From the NCBI RefSeq assembly GCF_003947415.1, contig NZ_QHKL01000008.1, forward strand, positions 248,001 to 312,000: a DNA stretch of 64,000 nt. The letters are read 5' to 3'. The stretch is from Amycolatopsis sp. WAC 01376. Lineage in GTDB: Bacteria > Actinomycetota > Actinomycetes > Mycobacteriales > Pseudonocardiaceae. Positions 51,434-60,328 of the stretch are shown here, piece after piece. How positions within the stretch are numbered: position 1 is the first letter of the stretch; every line of letters starts with the position of its first letter. Both the position numbers and the translations under genes were made by a program. The notes below the pieces were generated by a model. The model saw nothing but the letters and a program-made list of their open reading frames with translations, was not told the DNA's origin and ran no database searches.

Positions 51434-52318
51434 ATGGGTTACCGGACCTGGATGCGGTACTTCACACCGTCCGCCGTGCACCGACGGCTGGGCTTGGTGT
51501 GCCTCGGCGTCGGGCTTCAGCACGGCGCGCTGCCCGTCGTGGGGCCACGCGTGCTCGACCATTACGTGGCCGTCGTGGTGTCCAAGGGACGCGGGTGGTT
51601 CGCCGTCGCGGGCGGGGAACGACAGGAGATCGTCGCGCCCGCGCTGCTGTGGCTCGTTCCCGGGGTCGGGCACCATTACGCGCCCGATCCCGCGCACGGC
51701 TGGGAAGAGTGTTTCGTCGATTTCGACGGCAGTGCCGTGGACGCCTACGTGGAACTCGGTTACGTCACGCCGGAGGCTCCGGTGGTGCCGCTGGGCGACG
51801 TCGAGGCCGTCCGCGACATCGTGAGCCGGATCGTGCGCTGCGCGCGAGGCGGCAACCCGCTGGCCCAGGTCGACGCGTCCGCGGCCGTGCACCATCTGCT
51901 GGTCGCGCTGCGCCGGGCCGCCGCCGGCAGCACACCCAGCGGCGGTTCCCTGCTGGAGGCGCTGGCGCACGACGCGCTGCTGCCGATCAGCGTCGCGGAG
52001 ATCGCGGCCCGCCGCGGCATGACGCTGCCCGAACTGCGCACGGCCGTGCGCCGCAGCACCGAGACCGGGCTGAAGGACCACCTGCTGACCCTTCGCCTCA
52101 ATCGCGCGAAGGAACTCTTGGCCACCACGCGGATGCCGGTGCAGGAGGTGGCCCAAGCGATCGGCTACGAGGACGCCGCCTACTTCAGCAGGGTTTTCAC
52201 CCGCCGGGTCGGGATCTCCCCCGGCCGCTTCCGCGAGTCACGCGTCCAGGCCGTCCCCGGCGGTTGGAGTTCACGCGTTCCCCCTCCCGACGACCCGCCG
52301 CTGGTGCCGACGGATTGA
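51434..52318 (+). CDS. AraC-family transcriptional regulator
   Basis: 294 residues. The N-terminal half is a cupin-like sensing domain (AVVVSKGRGWFAVAGGERQEI, WLVPGVGHHYAPD). The C-terminal half has the AraC double HTH, ending KELLATTRMPVQEVAQAIGY and YFSRVFTRRVGISPGRFRES (residues 220-270). The ligand is unknown. A 173-nt gap separates it from the divergent hypothetical gene at 49908-51260. Confidence 0.9.
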   Translation: MGYRTWMRYFTPSAVHRRLGLVCLGVGLQHGALPVVGPRVLDHYVAVVVSKGRGWFAVAGGERQEIVAPALLWLVPGVGHHYAPDPAHGWEECFVDFDGSAVDAYVELGYVTPEAPVVPLGDVEAVRDIVSRIVRCARGGNPLAQVDASAAVHHLLVALRRAAAGSTPSGGSLLEALAHDALLPISVAEIAARRGMTLPELRTAVRRSTETGLKDHLLTLRLNRAKELLATTRMPVQEVAQAIGYEDAAYFSRVFTRRVGISPGRFRESRVQAVPGGWSSRVPPPDDPPLVPTD

Positions 52319-52475
52319 GCTTGGACTTCCGCGCGGCCCCGCTTGGACTTTCCGCGCAATAAGTGCATGACCGACGCGTGAAGTTGAGCGAACTCGTTGA
52401 CTTACGTGCAAGAACGTTCATAACATCGGCGACCGCCCCGCCAACTGTGGTGCGGGTCACCCTTGGGAGAGAGTC

Positions 52476-54656
52476 ATGCGGACCCTGCCTCTTCTCGGCG
52501 CCGCGGCCTTGGCCGTGGCGGCGACCACGGTGGTACCGGTGTCGTCCGACGCCGCACCGCCGGACGCGACGTACACCATCACGGTCGACGCCAAGAAGTC
52601 GTTCAGCCCGACCACCGACACCCCGGCGAGTACCTATGTCGACAAGGACGGCACGTTCTACTTCCAGCAGGCGGCCGCGCTCTACGGCGCGGACCAGCCG
52701 CGCGAATGGGACTTCTACAGCGGACGCGATTTCGACAGCTTCACCAAGAATCCCATCAGCAGCGCGGTGAACCCGGCCAATCCCGCCGACCGCAACGACG
52801 ACACGACCTGGCGCTGCAACAACAGCCCCACCGGCAAGGAATCCACGGATCCGCCGGCCGGATCGGGTTACTCGCAGCGCAACTTCTGCGATCTCGTCGG
52901 CACCTGGGTCGACCCGGACACCGGCGACTGGTACGGCCTGATCCACAACGAGTTCACGCCAGAGCCGTTCGGCGCGTATTCGTTCTCCCATTACGACGCG
53001 ATCGACATGGCCGTGTCGAAGGACCAGGGGAAGACCTGGGCCATCAAGGACCACGCGATCACCTCGCCCTACAGCACGAAGCGCGGGGACACGGCGGCCT
53101 TCCCGCATCAGACGTTCGACTACGGCGACGGCGATCCGCGCCTGTTCGTCGATACCGCTTCCGGCTACTTCTACGTCTACTACGGCTCGCGCATCGTGCC
53201 GAAGGCGGGCGCCGGCGGCCCGATGGCCGGGCTGGCGCACGTCGCCCGCGCGCCGATCTCGGGCAAGATGGCGTCCGGCACGTGGCAGAAGTGGTTCAAC
53301 GGCGGCTGGACCCAGCCCGGCGTCGGCGGCCGCGAGAGCAACATGGTTCCCGTCTCCGCCTCCGGCGACACCGGCTACACACCCGTCGCGGACGACTACG
53401 ACCCGGCCAACACCGGCAACGTCAGCCAGCAGATCGCCGCGGGACAGCTGCCGCGCAAATCGGATCTGTTCATCATGAACATCGCCTACAACGCGCATCT
53501 CGGTCTCTACATCGGCGCGCCGGAGGCCGTGGACAGCGTCGTCCCCCAGCGTTATTACGTGACCGACGATCTGACGACGCAGAAATGGCGGCTGATCGGC
53601 GACACCGGGAGCTACACCAACCAATCCTGGTACCGCTGGTTCGTCGACGCCGCGAACAAGACGAATTCGACCATCATCGGCAAGCAGTTCCGGTCGTACT
53701 GCGCGGTGGCGTGTTCGAACAACGCGGGTGGCGAGTACACCACCCAGACCATCACGTCGTCCGCACCGGCACCGTCCCCTGTGGACACTTCGCGAAAGTA
53801 CCGTATCGGCCTCGGCGACGGCCGGGTTCTCGCGCAGGGCACCGGAACCGCGACGACGTCGGTCGCGAGCACGACCGGATCCGACCGTGAAGCCTGGCAA
53901 TTCTCGTCCGACGGCGACGGCTCGTACCGCGTCACCAACGCCGCCACCGGACAGCTCCTCGGCGTCGACGCCGTGCAGGCGGGCCGGGCGTGGGGCGCGA
54001 AACCCACGGTGACCTCGTCCTCGGCGGTCGGGCAGCGGTGGTTCATCATCCCGTCCATTGTGGACAAGGGAACGTTCCGGCTGGTGAACCGCTACAGCGG
54101 GCTCGTGCTCGGCCTGTCCGCCAAGACGTCGCGTCTGGCCGAGACCACACCACTGCGCTCGTGGACCGACACCACCGGGAACGCCGTCGGCGGCGGCCGG
54201 ACCGCGGCCGAGCAGACGCTGAAGTTCACCGACGCGGGCGCCGGCACTCTCGGCGGGATCCACACGGTGGCCGCGGCCGGCAAGAACCTCGACGACCCGG
54301 ACTCTTCGACGACCGCGGGCACCCCTCTCGTCACGTGGACACCGAACCAGGGCGCCAACCAGAAATGGCTTTTCACCAAGCAGTCCGACGGTTCCTACAC
54401 GCTGACGAACACGCATTCGAACCTGTGCGCCGACGTCGAAGGCGGCGCCACCACCGCGGGCGCGCGCGTCATCCAGTGGACGTGCACCGGTGGGGCCAAT
54501 CAGCGCTGGACAGCGGCGAAACAGCCCGACGGAAGTTACAAGATCGCTAGCGTCCGCTCCGGCCTGTTGTTGACGACAGCGTCCACTTCGGACGGTGCCG
54601 CCGTCACGCAACGGGCCGACACGGGCTCCGCGCTCCAGTTGTGGAAGATCGGCTGA
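52476..54656 (+). CDS. Secreted protein with C-terminal ricin B-type lectin domains
   Basis: 726 residues. A signal peptide (about residues 1-27, cut after SSDAA or APP) leads into a region resembling a sialidase- or GH43-like beta-propeller (DKDGTFYFQQAAAL, DGDPRLFVDTASGYFYVYYG). From about residue 440 on there are two beta-trefoil carbohydrate-binding regions with QxW motifs (NQKW, NQRW, LQLW). It is likely to be an extracellular glycan-binding enzyme or scaffold; no catalytic residues could be assigned. The ATG has GGGAGAGAG upstream. Confidence 0.85.
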   Translation: MRTLPLLGAAALAVAATTVVPVSSDAAPPDATYTITVDAKKSFSPTTDTPASTYVDKDGTFYFQQAAALYGADQPREWDFYSGRDFDSFTKNPISSAVNPANPADRNDDTTWRCNNSPTGKESTDPPAGSGYSQRNFCDLVGTWVDPDTGDWYGLIHNEFTPEPFGAYSFSHYDAIDMAVSKDQGKTWAIKDHAITSPYSTKRGDTAAFPHQTFDYGDGDPRLFVDTASGYFYVYYGSRIVPKAGAGGPMAGLAHVARAPISGKMASGTWQKWFNGGWTQPGVGGRESNMVPVSASGDTGYTPVADDYDPANTGNVSQQIAAGQLPRKSDLFIMNIAYNAHLGLYIGAPEAVDSVVPQRYYVTDDLTTQKWRLIGDTGSYTNQSWYRWFVDAANKTNSTIIGKQFRSYCAVACSNNAGGEYTTQTITSSAPAPSPVDTSRKYRIGLGDGRVLAQGTGTATTSVASTTGSDREAWQFSSDGDGSYRVTNAATGQLLGVDAVQAGRAWGAKPTVTSSSAVGQRWFIIPSIVDKGTFRLVNRYSGLVLGLSAKTSRLAETTPLRSWTDTTGNAVGGGRTAAEQTLKFTDAGAGTLGGIHTVAAAGKNLDDPDSSTTAGTPLVTWTPNQGANQKWLFTKQSDGSYTLTNTHSNLCADVEGGATTAGARVIQWTCTGGANQRWTAAKQPDGSYKIASVRSGLLLTTASTSDGAAVTQRADTGSALQLWKIG

Positions 54657-54661
54657 CTCGA

Positions 54662-54689
54662 GCGGCCCGCTCCGCCGGGGGCGGGCCGC
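54662..54689 (+). terminator. Terminator after the ricin-lectin gene
   Basis: A perfect 9-bp stem, GCGGCCCGC / GCGGGCCGC, with a 10-nt loop, 6 nt after the stop codon, followed by a moderately T-rich stretch. Confidence 0.8.
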
Positions 54690-54807
54690 CGGGTTGCGTT
54701 TGTGTGGCCCATCACACTCTCACTGCACGTCCTTGATCCGCGACCGTCTCCCTTGATGAGAGCACTTTCGGTGAAGAGTTCACCGGAAGCGTCGGAGGGA
54801 GAGCACC

Positions 54808-55497
54808 ATGAACCACAACGGCATCATCCGCACCGCCACCATCACCGGCGTCGCCGCGGCGCTGAGCCTGGCCGCCGTCGTCCCTGCGCTGGCCGGCCCG
54901 CAGAGCAGTCCGCTGGCCGCGCGGTCCACCGACCCGGTCAGCACGGTCGCCGATCTCGACGGCGACGGCGAGATCGAGACCGTCACCGCCCAGCTCACCG
55001 GCGAGAACGACCAGGTCATCTCCGCCACCGTGCACGGCACCTTCACCTCGATCCACCTCGGCGCCGACAGCTCCGTCCCGCTCGACGCCCCGCGCGTCAC
55101 CGACCTCAACGGCGACGGCCGCGCCGAACTGATCGTCACCCAGTCCGTCGGCGCCAACACCACCTTCTTCACCGCCCTGCACTACGACGGCCGCAACCTC
55201 CGCCAGGTCGTCGGCAACGACAGCAAGCCGCTGTCGGTCGCCGAAGGCGGCGGCGTCGCCGCCCACCTGGGTTACCAGTGCACCCCGCTCGACGGCGGTG
55301 GCCGCACCTTCGAGACCGTCGCCGCCGAAGCCGACGACGTCGGCGCCGACCCGCTCACCTACTCGGGCACGCGCACCGTTTACACCCTTCGCGACGGCGC
55401 GCTGACCACCCAGAAGACCATTCCGATCACCGCCCGCCCGGTGACCGACCCGGTACTCGGCACCGACGCCGCGAGCTGCGCCCAGACCGGAAGCTGA
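54808..55497 (+). CDS. Secreted FG-GAP/VCBS-like protein
   Basis: 229 residues. The signal peptide ends near residue 30 (ALAGPQ). Two calcium-binding-like FG-GAP motifs follow: VADLDGDGEIETVTA and VTDLNGDGRAELIVT. They are typical of a short propeller-like, integrin-alpha-type repeat protein secreted by actinobacteria. Function unknown. The start has GGAGGGAGAGC upstream. Confidence 0.8.
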   Translation: MNHNGIIRTATITGVAAALSLAAVVPALAGPQSSPLAARSTDPVSTVADLDGDGEIETVTAQLTGENDQVISATVHGTFTSIHLGADSSVPLDAPRVTDLNGDGRAELIVTQSVGANTTFFTALHYDGRNLRQVVGNDSKPLSVAEGGGVAAHLGYQCTPLDGGGRTFETVAAEADDVGADPLTYSGTRTVYTLRDGALTTQKTIPITARPVTDPVLGTDAASCAQTGS

Positions 55498-55546
55498 TCA
55501 CGCGTGAAGGCGCCGACGGGGCAGGCCTGATTCTGGGCGCCAGCGC

Positions 55547-55601
55547 GGGGGTCGTGAGTGGTAAGTGTCGTTAGAACGTCACTTACCACTCACGACCACC
55601 C
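55547..55601. repeat. Palindrome of the GGTCGTGAGTGG family
   Basis: GGTCGTGAGTGGTAAGTG with its complement CACTTACCACTCACGACC and a short AT-containing loop. It belongs to the same family as 8446-8517 and 30955-31006. It lies about 50 nt after the FG-GAP gene. Confidence 0.85.
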
Positions 55602-55651
55602 AGCGGCCGTCAAGAGCCGGGTGAGGCTCCTTGCGGGAGCCCGCTCCTGTC

Positions 55652-55686
55652 GGCCCCCTTCCCTGCTGAGCCGAGAGAAGGGGGCC
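55652..55686. terminator. Bidirectional hairpin between converging genes
   Basis: A perfect 10-bp stem, GGCCCCCTTC / GAAGGGGGCC, with a 15-nt loop, between the FG-GAP gene (plus) and the DUF1540 gene (minus). Confidence 0.75.
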
Positions 55687-55703
55687 TTCACGCGTAAGTA
55701 CGG

Positions 55704-56000
55704 CTACGGGGCGTAGGTCAGGCAGTTGGCGGCGTGGTCACCCTCGCCAGGTCCCACCCGGACACTCGATGCGGTGCATTCCAGCGCGGAATTGTGACGA
55801 CAGTCGGTCCGGGAACAGGCGCCCACCTGAGCGGTCACTCGATCGAGTCCGCCTTTGGTGTTGAGCGGGACGAACGTTCCGCAATCGGCCGATCCGTTGC
55901 CGCCGCCGACCGTGATGGCGAAAGCGTGACAGCCGTCGTGGTTGTACGAGCAGCCGCTGACCGTGCATTCGTGGACAGCGGGCATTTCGGTGGTGGTCAT
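55704..56000 (-). CDS. DUF1540 Cys-rich protein
   Basis: 98 residues with two repeats of the DUF1540 cysteine pattern: CTVSGCSYNHDGCHAFAI then ADCGTFVP, and CSRTDCRHNSALECTA then ANCLTYAP. Such small Cys-rich proteins probably bind a metal; the role is unknown. AGGAG precedes the ATG. Together with the hairpin downstream it looks like a single-gene unit. Confidence 0.88.
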   Translation of the reverse strand: MTTTEMPAVHECTVSGCSYNHDGCHAFAITVGGGNGSADCGTFVPLNTKGGLDRVTAQVGACSRTDCRHNSALECTASSVRVGPGEGDHAANCLTYAP

Positions 56001-56098
56001 AACGACTCCTGTATTTCGTGGTGGTGGTGTCGTTCGGTATGACCAGGGTTACACCGCCCCGTTCCCCCGGCAATTCGGGGAAATTCCTTCACGTCCGA

Positions 56099-56995
56099 TC
56101 AGAGGTCGACCTCAAGCCGCGAAGACGCTCGGGAAACACAGCAGTACATGCGTCCCGGTGGCGCGCCGATGTCGTCGCGGTGCTCCGGCCGGCCGCCGAC
56201 GACGGTGATCTCGCAACTGCCGCAAACCCCTTCGCGGCAGCCGGACTGGATCGGGTACCCCGCGTGGCGCAAAGCGTCCAACATGGACTCTTCGGCCGCG
56301 ACCGGCACCGTCCGTCCTGATCGGACACAGTGCACCTCGAACGGTTCGTCGGGCGCGAAGTCCTTGGCCGCCGGCCGGAAACGCTCGAGGTGCAGCCGCT
56401 GCGCGGGGAACGCCGCTTCGGCCGCGTCGAGCATCGAGGCGGGGCCGCAGCAGTAGACCAGTGCTCGCGGACCGAGCCCGGCCGCCAGTGCGGCGAAATC
56501 GGGCCTGCCGTGCTCGGCGGTGAAGCAGAGACTCACCCGATCGCCGTACGTTGCCTTGAGTTCGGCGGCGAACGGCATGGTGGCCGCAGACCTGCCCACG
56601 TACACCAGCCTGGCCGAAGGACCCGCCGCCGCCAGCATCGGCAGCATCGGCGTGATACCGATGCCGCCGGCGATGAACAGGTATTCCGGCGCGGGCAGCA
56701 ACGGGAAGTTGTTGCGCGGCAACGAAACATCGAGTGTGCGGCCCTCGCGCAGGAACAGATGGATGTACTCCGAGCCGCCCCGGCTCAGCCGGTCGTACCG
56801 GACGGCGACCCGGTAGCCGCCGAGATCGGCCGGGTCGCCGCACAGCGAATACTGCCGGGTCAGCCAGTTCGGCAGCGCCAGATCGACGTGCGCGCCCGGC
56901 TCCCAGGGCGCCAGCGGTCCCTCGGCGCCGCGCAGGACAAGCGAGACGGTGCCCTCGGCGACCGGTTCCACGCGGTCGAGAACGGTCCGTTGCAT
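56099..56995 (-). CDS. PDR/VanB-family reductase (FMN/NAD + 2Fe-2S ferredoxin domain)
   Basis: 298 residues. The flavin-binding N-terminal part has RQYSLCGDP near residue 48. The NAD-binding part has FIAGGIGITPML near 107. The C-terminal plant-type ferredoxin domain has cysteines in SGCREGVCGSCE near 255 and one more in YCCVSRAS. It would pass electrons from NADH to a partner oxygenase. I chose the ATG at 56995 because GAGGTG lies 9 nt upstream; a GTG at 57007 is the alternative. It forms an operon with the PPOX-type gene. Confidence 0.9.
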   Translation of the reverse strand: MQRTVLDRVEPVAEGTVSLVLRGAEGPLAPWEPGAHVDLALPNWLTRQYSLCGDPADLGGYRVAVRYDRLSRGGSEYIHLFLREGRTLDVSLPRNNFPLLPAPEYLFIAGGIGITPMLPMLAAAGPSARLVYVGRSAATMPFAAELKATYGDRVSLCFTAEHGRPDFAALAAGLGPRALVYCCGPASMLDAAEAAFPAQRLHLERFRPAAKDFAPDEPFEVHCVRSGRTVPVAAEESMLDALRHAGYPIQSGCREGVCGSCEITVVGGRPEHRDDIGAPPGRMYCCVSRASSRLEVDL

Positions 56996-57008
56996 CAACG
57001 AAATCACC

Positions 57009-57662
57009 TCAGTACAACTGCCGATAGGCGGTTTCGAGCATGGTCTCCAGTACCACCGGATCGACCTCGAGCCCCATCTGTTCGGCGGCCATCTCGCCGG
57101 CGGACGGCAACTCGTCCGCCAGTGCCTGGCTCGCGGGATCCCAGAGCCGGGACCGGACCAGCGCGCGGCCGCAGTGGAAGAAGGTCTCCACGACCTCGAC
57201 GATGATCGCCAGTTCCGCCGGTTTGCCTTCGGTGCGCATCCTGGCGAGGACGTCCGGTTCGTCGGTGGGATAGGCGCGACCGTTGACCCGGAACACTTCC
57301 CGCACGCCGGGGACGACGAACATCAACCCGATCCCGTCGTTCTCGGCGAGATTGCGGAACGAGTCGGCGAGCTTGTTGCCCGGCCGGTCGGGGATCGCCA
57401 GGGTGCGCTCGTCGAGCACCTTCACGAAACCCGGGTAGTCGCCGCGCGGTGAGCAGTCGGGCAGGCCTGTCGCGTCGGACGTCGCCATCGCCGCGAACGG
57501 GGAATGGGCGATGAACCGACGGCCGTGCCGGTCGACGCGGTCGTGGACCTTGGCCTTGATCATGGCCTCGGGTTCGCCGAGCCGGGCGCGCACCTCCTCG
57601 GGCGAAAGCCGGCGCGGACGCGTCTCGCTGGCGAGATCACTGACGAGATCACTGCTGGTCAT
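57009..57662 (-). CDS. Pyridoxamine-phosphate-oxidase-like FMN protein
   Basis: 217 residues of the PPOX/FMN-binding split-barrel type: HSPFAAMATSDATGLPDCSPRGDYPGF near residues 51-77, IPDRPGNKLADSFRNLAEN near 90-108, and GLMFVVPG near 112. It resembles the MSMEG_1061 subgroup. It probably uses FMN or F420 for a redox reaction. It is followed immediately by the reductase gene and is divergent from a TetR gene with a palindrome between. Confidence 0.85.
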   Translation of the reverse strand: MTSSDLVSDLASETRPRRLSPEEVRARLGEPEAMIKAKVHDRVDRHGRRFIAHSPFAAMATSDATGLPDCSPRGDYPGFVKVLDERTLAIPDRPGNKLADSFRNLAENDGIGLMFVVPGVREVFRVNGRAYPTDEPDVLARMRTEGKPAELAIIVEVVETFFHCGRALVRSRLWDPASQALADELPSAGEMAAEQMGLEVDPVVLETMLETAYRQLY

Positions 57663-57672
57663 GGCACAATTA

Positions 57673-57686
57673 TGAGCAATTACTCA
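57673..57686. promoter_or_regulatory. Likely TetR operator
   Basis: The near-perfect palindrome TGAGCAATTACTCA lies between the divergent PPOX gene and TetR gene, 10 nt upstream of the PPOX start codon. Confidence 0.7.
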
Positions 57687-57729
57687 GCCTGCTCGCTACT
57701 CGCTTTCACGCCGCTTCACCGGGAGTGCC

Positions 57730-58347
57730 ATGACGTCGGAGGAACGACGGATCCAGCCACGTAAACGGCCGCGCCAGGTGCGGGCGGAGCTGACCAGGCA
57801 GCGCATCCTCACCGCCGCTGCTCACATTTTCGCCGAGTACGGGTACGCCGCGGGGACCACGAACCGGATCGCCGAGCGGGCCCGGATCTCGATCGGCTCG
57901 CTGTACCAGTACTACCCGAACAAGGACGCGATCCTGGCCGAGTTGCTGACCCGCCACCTCGACGGCGACCGGGCCACCGAGACGCTCCGCCGGTACAAGC
58001 AGTCGCCGGAACCGCTCGAGACCATCGTCCGGGAGTTCGTGCGCACGGTGATCGACAACCATCTCGACGATCCGCGGCTGCTGCAGATCATGCTGGAGCA
58101 GGCACCCCGCTCCGGCGAACTGCTGGAACGGGTCACCCGGCTCGAATGGGAGATGATCGGTGACCTGCGGGAACTCCTCGACGGCCATCCCGAAGTCCGC
58201 GTACAGGACAAGGACACGGCGGCCAGGCTCGTGGCGTCCACCGTGGAACTGACCGTGCACCAGCTCATCGCCGCGCCCGGTTCCATCGACGTCACCCGGC
58301 TCGAGAACGAGCTCGTCGCGATGATCACCGGCTATCTCCGCGCGTGA
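57730..58347 (+). CDS. TetR-family regulator
   Basis: 205 residues with an N-terminal HTH (AAHIFAEYGYAAGTTNRIAE then ISIGSLYQYYPNKDAIL) and a C-terminal domain of the AcrR type. It probably controls the divergent PPOX-reductase operon through the TGAG-N6-CTCA palindrome and itself. Confidence 0.9.
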   Translation: MTSEERRIQPRKRPRQVRAELTRQRILTAAAHIFAEYGYAAGTTNRIAERARISIGSLYQYYPNKDAILAELLTRHLDGDRATETLRRYKQSPEPLETIVREFVRTVIDNHLDDPRLLQIMLEQAPRSGELLERVTRLEWEMIGDLRELLDGHPEVRVQDKDTAARLVASTVELTVHQLIAAPGSIDVTRLENELVAMITGYLRA

Positions 58348-58410
58348 TTTTCCTGGGTTGACCAGGCGAAGAGCGGGTATTCACCCGGTGTGAGCCGAGT
58401 AAGGGACAGG

Positions 58411-58632
58411 ATGCGTGGCATCGCCGCCCGGTGGAGGCGGAAAGGGGGGAGTCTCGCCCTGATCTGGACGTTGATCACCCTTGGCCTGGTCACGATGCTG
58501 TGGGTGTCGGGTTTCCGCACCTGGCCGGTGTACCTGATGGCGGCGCCGGGCGCCGTCGTTTCGGTGCTGCTGTGGATCGGCGTCGCCCGCACCCGCCGCC
58601 GCAAGGTCGTCCAGAAGCAGCCGAGCGGTTGA
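58411..58632 (+). CDS. Small two-helix membrane protein
   Basis: 73 residues from the ATG at 58411, which has AAGGGA upstream; a GTG at 58390 would add seven residues. Two hydrophobic segments (about residues 15-35 and 40-60) are flanked by Arg/Lys-rich ends. The family is not recognised. It converges on the SDR gene with 1 nt between the stops. Confidence 0.7.
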   Translation: MRGIAARWRRKGGSLALIWTLITLGLVTMLWVSGFRTWPVYLMAAPGAVVSVLLWIGVARTRRRKVVQKQPSG

Positions 58633-58633
58633 G

Positions 58634-59449
58634 CTATTTCGTCGCGCGCATGGCCAGCTGGTCGAACTCGCGATCCGGCAGAGTCCTGTTGAGCTCGAGG
58701 AGTTTCTCGGCGAGGTGGCCGACCGCGTAGCGCGTTTCCGGCTTCTCGGCCTCGATCGCGCAACGGATGGCATCGACGACGACGGAGGGGTCTGAGCCGT
58801 CACTGAGCCCGGTTTCGCCGTGGCGCGCCATGGCTTCCGTCATCTCCCGGTACGCCCCGCCGCCCGAGTTCTCGCGGAGCTGCGCGGCCGTCTGGTCTTC
58901 GAACTCGGTTTTGATGATGCCCGGCTGGATGATCACGACGTCGATGCCGAAGGGCTCGACTTCCATGCGGAGCGTGTCGGAGAAGGCTTCCAGCGCGTGC
59001 TTCGACGCGTAGTACCAGGCACCGAACGGCAAAGCGATCTCGCCGCCGATCGACGAGACGTTGACGATCGTGCCGGACCGCTGGGCCCGCATGGCCGGCA
59101 GAACGAGCTGGACCAACCTCGCGGGTGCGAGGAGGTTGACTTCGAGCTGATCGCGCGCGCTGTCGAGCGGCACGTCCTCGACGGCACCGTGCAGAACAGT
59201 GCCCGCGTTGTTGACCAGGACGTCGATCCGTTGCCGCGCATCGAGAACGGTGTCGACCGCGCGGCGGAGATCGTCCTCGTTCCTGGCGTCCATCTTCAGC
59301 GGATGGCCGCCCGCCGCGCGGAGGTCGTCCATCTTCTCTACGCGCCTCGCGGCGCCGTAAACGCTGTGCCCGGCGCGCAGGAGCGCCAGCGCGGTGGCGT
59401 GGCCGATCCCTGACGAAGCGCCGGTGACCAGGCATACCTTGGCCGTCAT
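58634..59449 (-). CDS. Short-chain dehydrogenase/reductase
   Basis: 271 residues from the ATG at 59449, with AAAGGGGG upstream. Classical SDR features: NAD(P)-binding TGASSGIG near residue 10, NNAGTV near 83, catalytic Ser in VNVSSIGG near 130 and YYASK near 148. It reduces or oxidises an unknown alcohol or ketone. It is divergent from the HTH-fusion regulator, which is the likely controller. Confidence 0.92.
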   Translation of the reverse strand: MTAKVCLVTGASSGIGHATALALLRAGHSVYGAARRVEKMDDLRAAGGHPLKMDARNEDDLRRAVDTVLDARQRIDVLVNNAGTVLHGAVEDVPLDSARDQLEVNLLAPARLVQLVLPAMRAQRSGTIVNVSSIGGEIALPFGAWYYASKHALEAFSDTLRMEVEPFGIDVVIIQPGIIKTEFEDQTAAQLRENSGGGAYREMTEAMARHGETGLSDGSDPSVVVDAIRCAIEAEKPETRYAVGHLAEKLLELNRTLPDREFDQLAMRATK

Positions 59450-59593
59450 CCCGCGTCCCCCTTTCTTCACTCTCGACGAAACATTAGGACCGCTTTTCGG
59501 GCTCCTGCAACACGAGTTCACCGTTTATCGAGGTGGAAGGCATACAATCGATGCAATGACCATGGAGCTGAATGCACCAGGACCGGAGGACGG

Positions 59594-60268
59594 GTGCCGG
59601 GAAACCGCCTGACCCACGACGAGCGCGGGCAGATCGCCTCGGGACTGGCCGCGGGCCTCAGCTACGCCGAAATCGCCCGGCGGCTGGAACGCCCCAAATC
59701 GACGGTGATCCGCGAGGTGGCGCGCAACGGCGGCGCCCACGGTTATCGGGCGAGCCAAGCGCAACAGGCGACGCGATGGCGGGCGCGCCGCCGCAAACCC
59801 GGCCCGCCGCCCGTCGCCACGCGGACCCCGGAAACGGTGGGAGACTTCGAAACCGAGTTCGCCGAGACGATGGCCGCGACCGGCGTCCCGGCGATGATGG
59901 CCAGAGTCCTGGCCTGCCTGTTCACCGCGGACACCGGCGGCAGTACCGCCGCCGAACTGGTCGCCCGGCTGGAGGTCAGCCCCGCGTCGGTGTCCAAGGC
60001 CGTCGGCTGGCTCGAACAACGCGGCCTGATCGGCCGCGAACGCGAAGGCAGACGGCAGCGGTACGTCATCGAAGACGACTTCGGCTATCGCGCCTGGCAG
60101 GCCAGCCTCGAAGCGATGACCCAATGGGCGGAGGTCACCCGGCGGGGCGCCGGGCTGATCGACGGTCCGGCGGGTGCGCGGCTGGACGCCACCAGCCGGT
60201 TCTTCCGGCATCTGCACAAGGACATGAGCGAGGCCGCCGAACACTGGCGGCGGACGAGCCCGCGGTGA
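59594..60268 (+). CDS. Regulator with IS30-type HTH fused to a GbsR/MarR winged helix
   Basis: 224 residues. The N-terminus has the helix-turn-helix seen in IS30 transposases (LTHDERGQIASGLAAGLSY, then IARRLERPKSTVIREVARNG). From about residue 80 it turns into a GbsR/MarR-like domain (MMARVLACLFTAD, AAELVARLEVSPASVSKAVG, LIGREREGRRQRY). So it holds two DNA-binding domains in one chain. The GTG start at 59594 has GGAGG upstream. A partial palindrome GCATACAATCGATGC (about 59538-59552) lies between it and the divergent SDR gene and may be its operator. Confidence 0.85.
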   Translation: MPGNRLTHDERGQIASGLAAGLSYAEIARRLERPKSTVIREVARNGGAHGYRASQAQQATRWRARRRKPGPPPVATRTPETVGDFETEFAETMAATGVPAMMARVLACLFTADTGGSTAAELVARLEVSPASVSKAVGWLEQRGLIGREREGRRQRYVIEDDFGYRAWQASLEAMTQWAEVTRRGAGLIDGPAGARLDATSRFFRHLHKDMSEAAEHWRRTSPR

Positions 60269-60272
60269 CGTA

Positions 60273-60317
60273 CCGGACACGGCAGGGCGAGCGGCCGAAG
60301 CCGCCCGCCCTGTCCGG
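60273..60317. terminator. Bidirectional terminator between converging genes
   Basis: CCGGACA and CAGGGCG-A-GCGGC pair with GCCGC-C-CGCCCTG and TGTCCGG around a 4-nt loop. It lies between the stop codons of the HTH-fusion gene and the peptidase gene. Confidence 0.8.
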
Positions 60318-60328
60318 AACGCGGTGGG

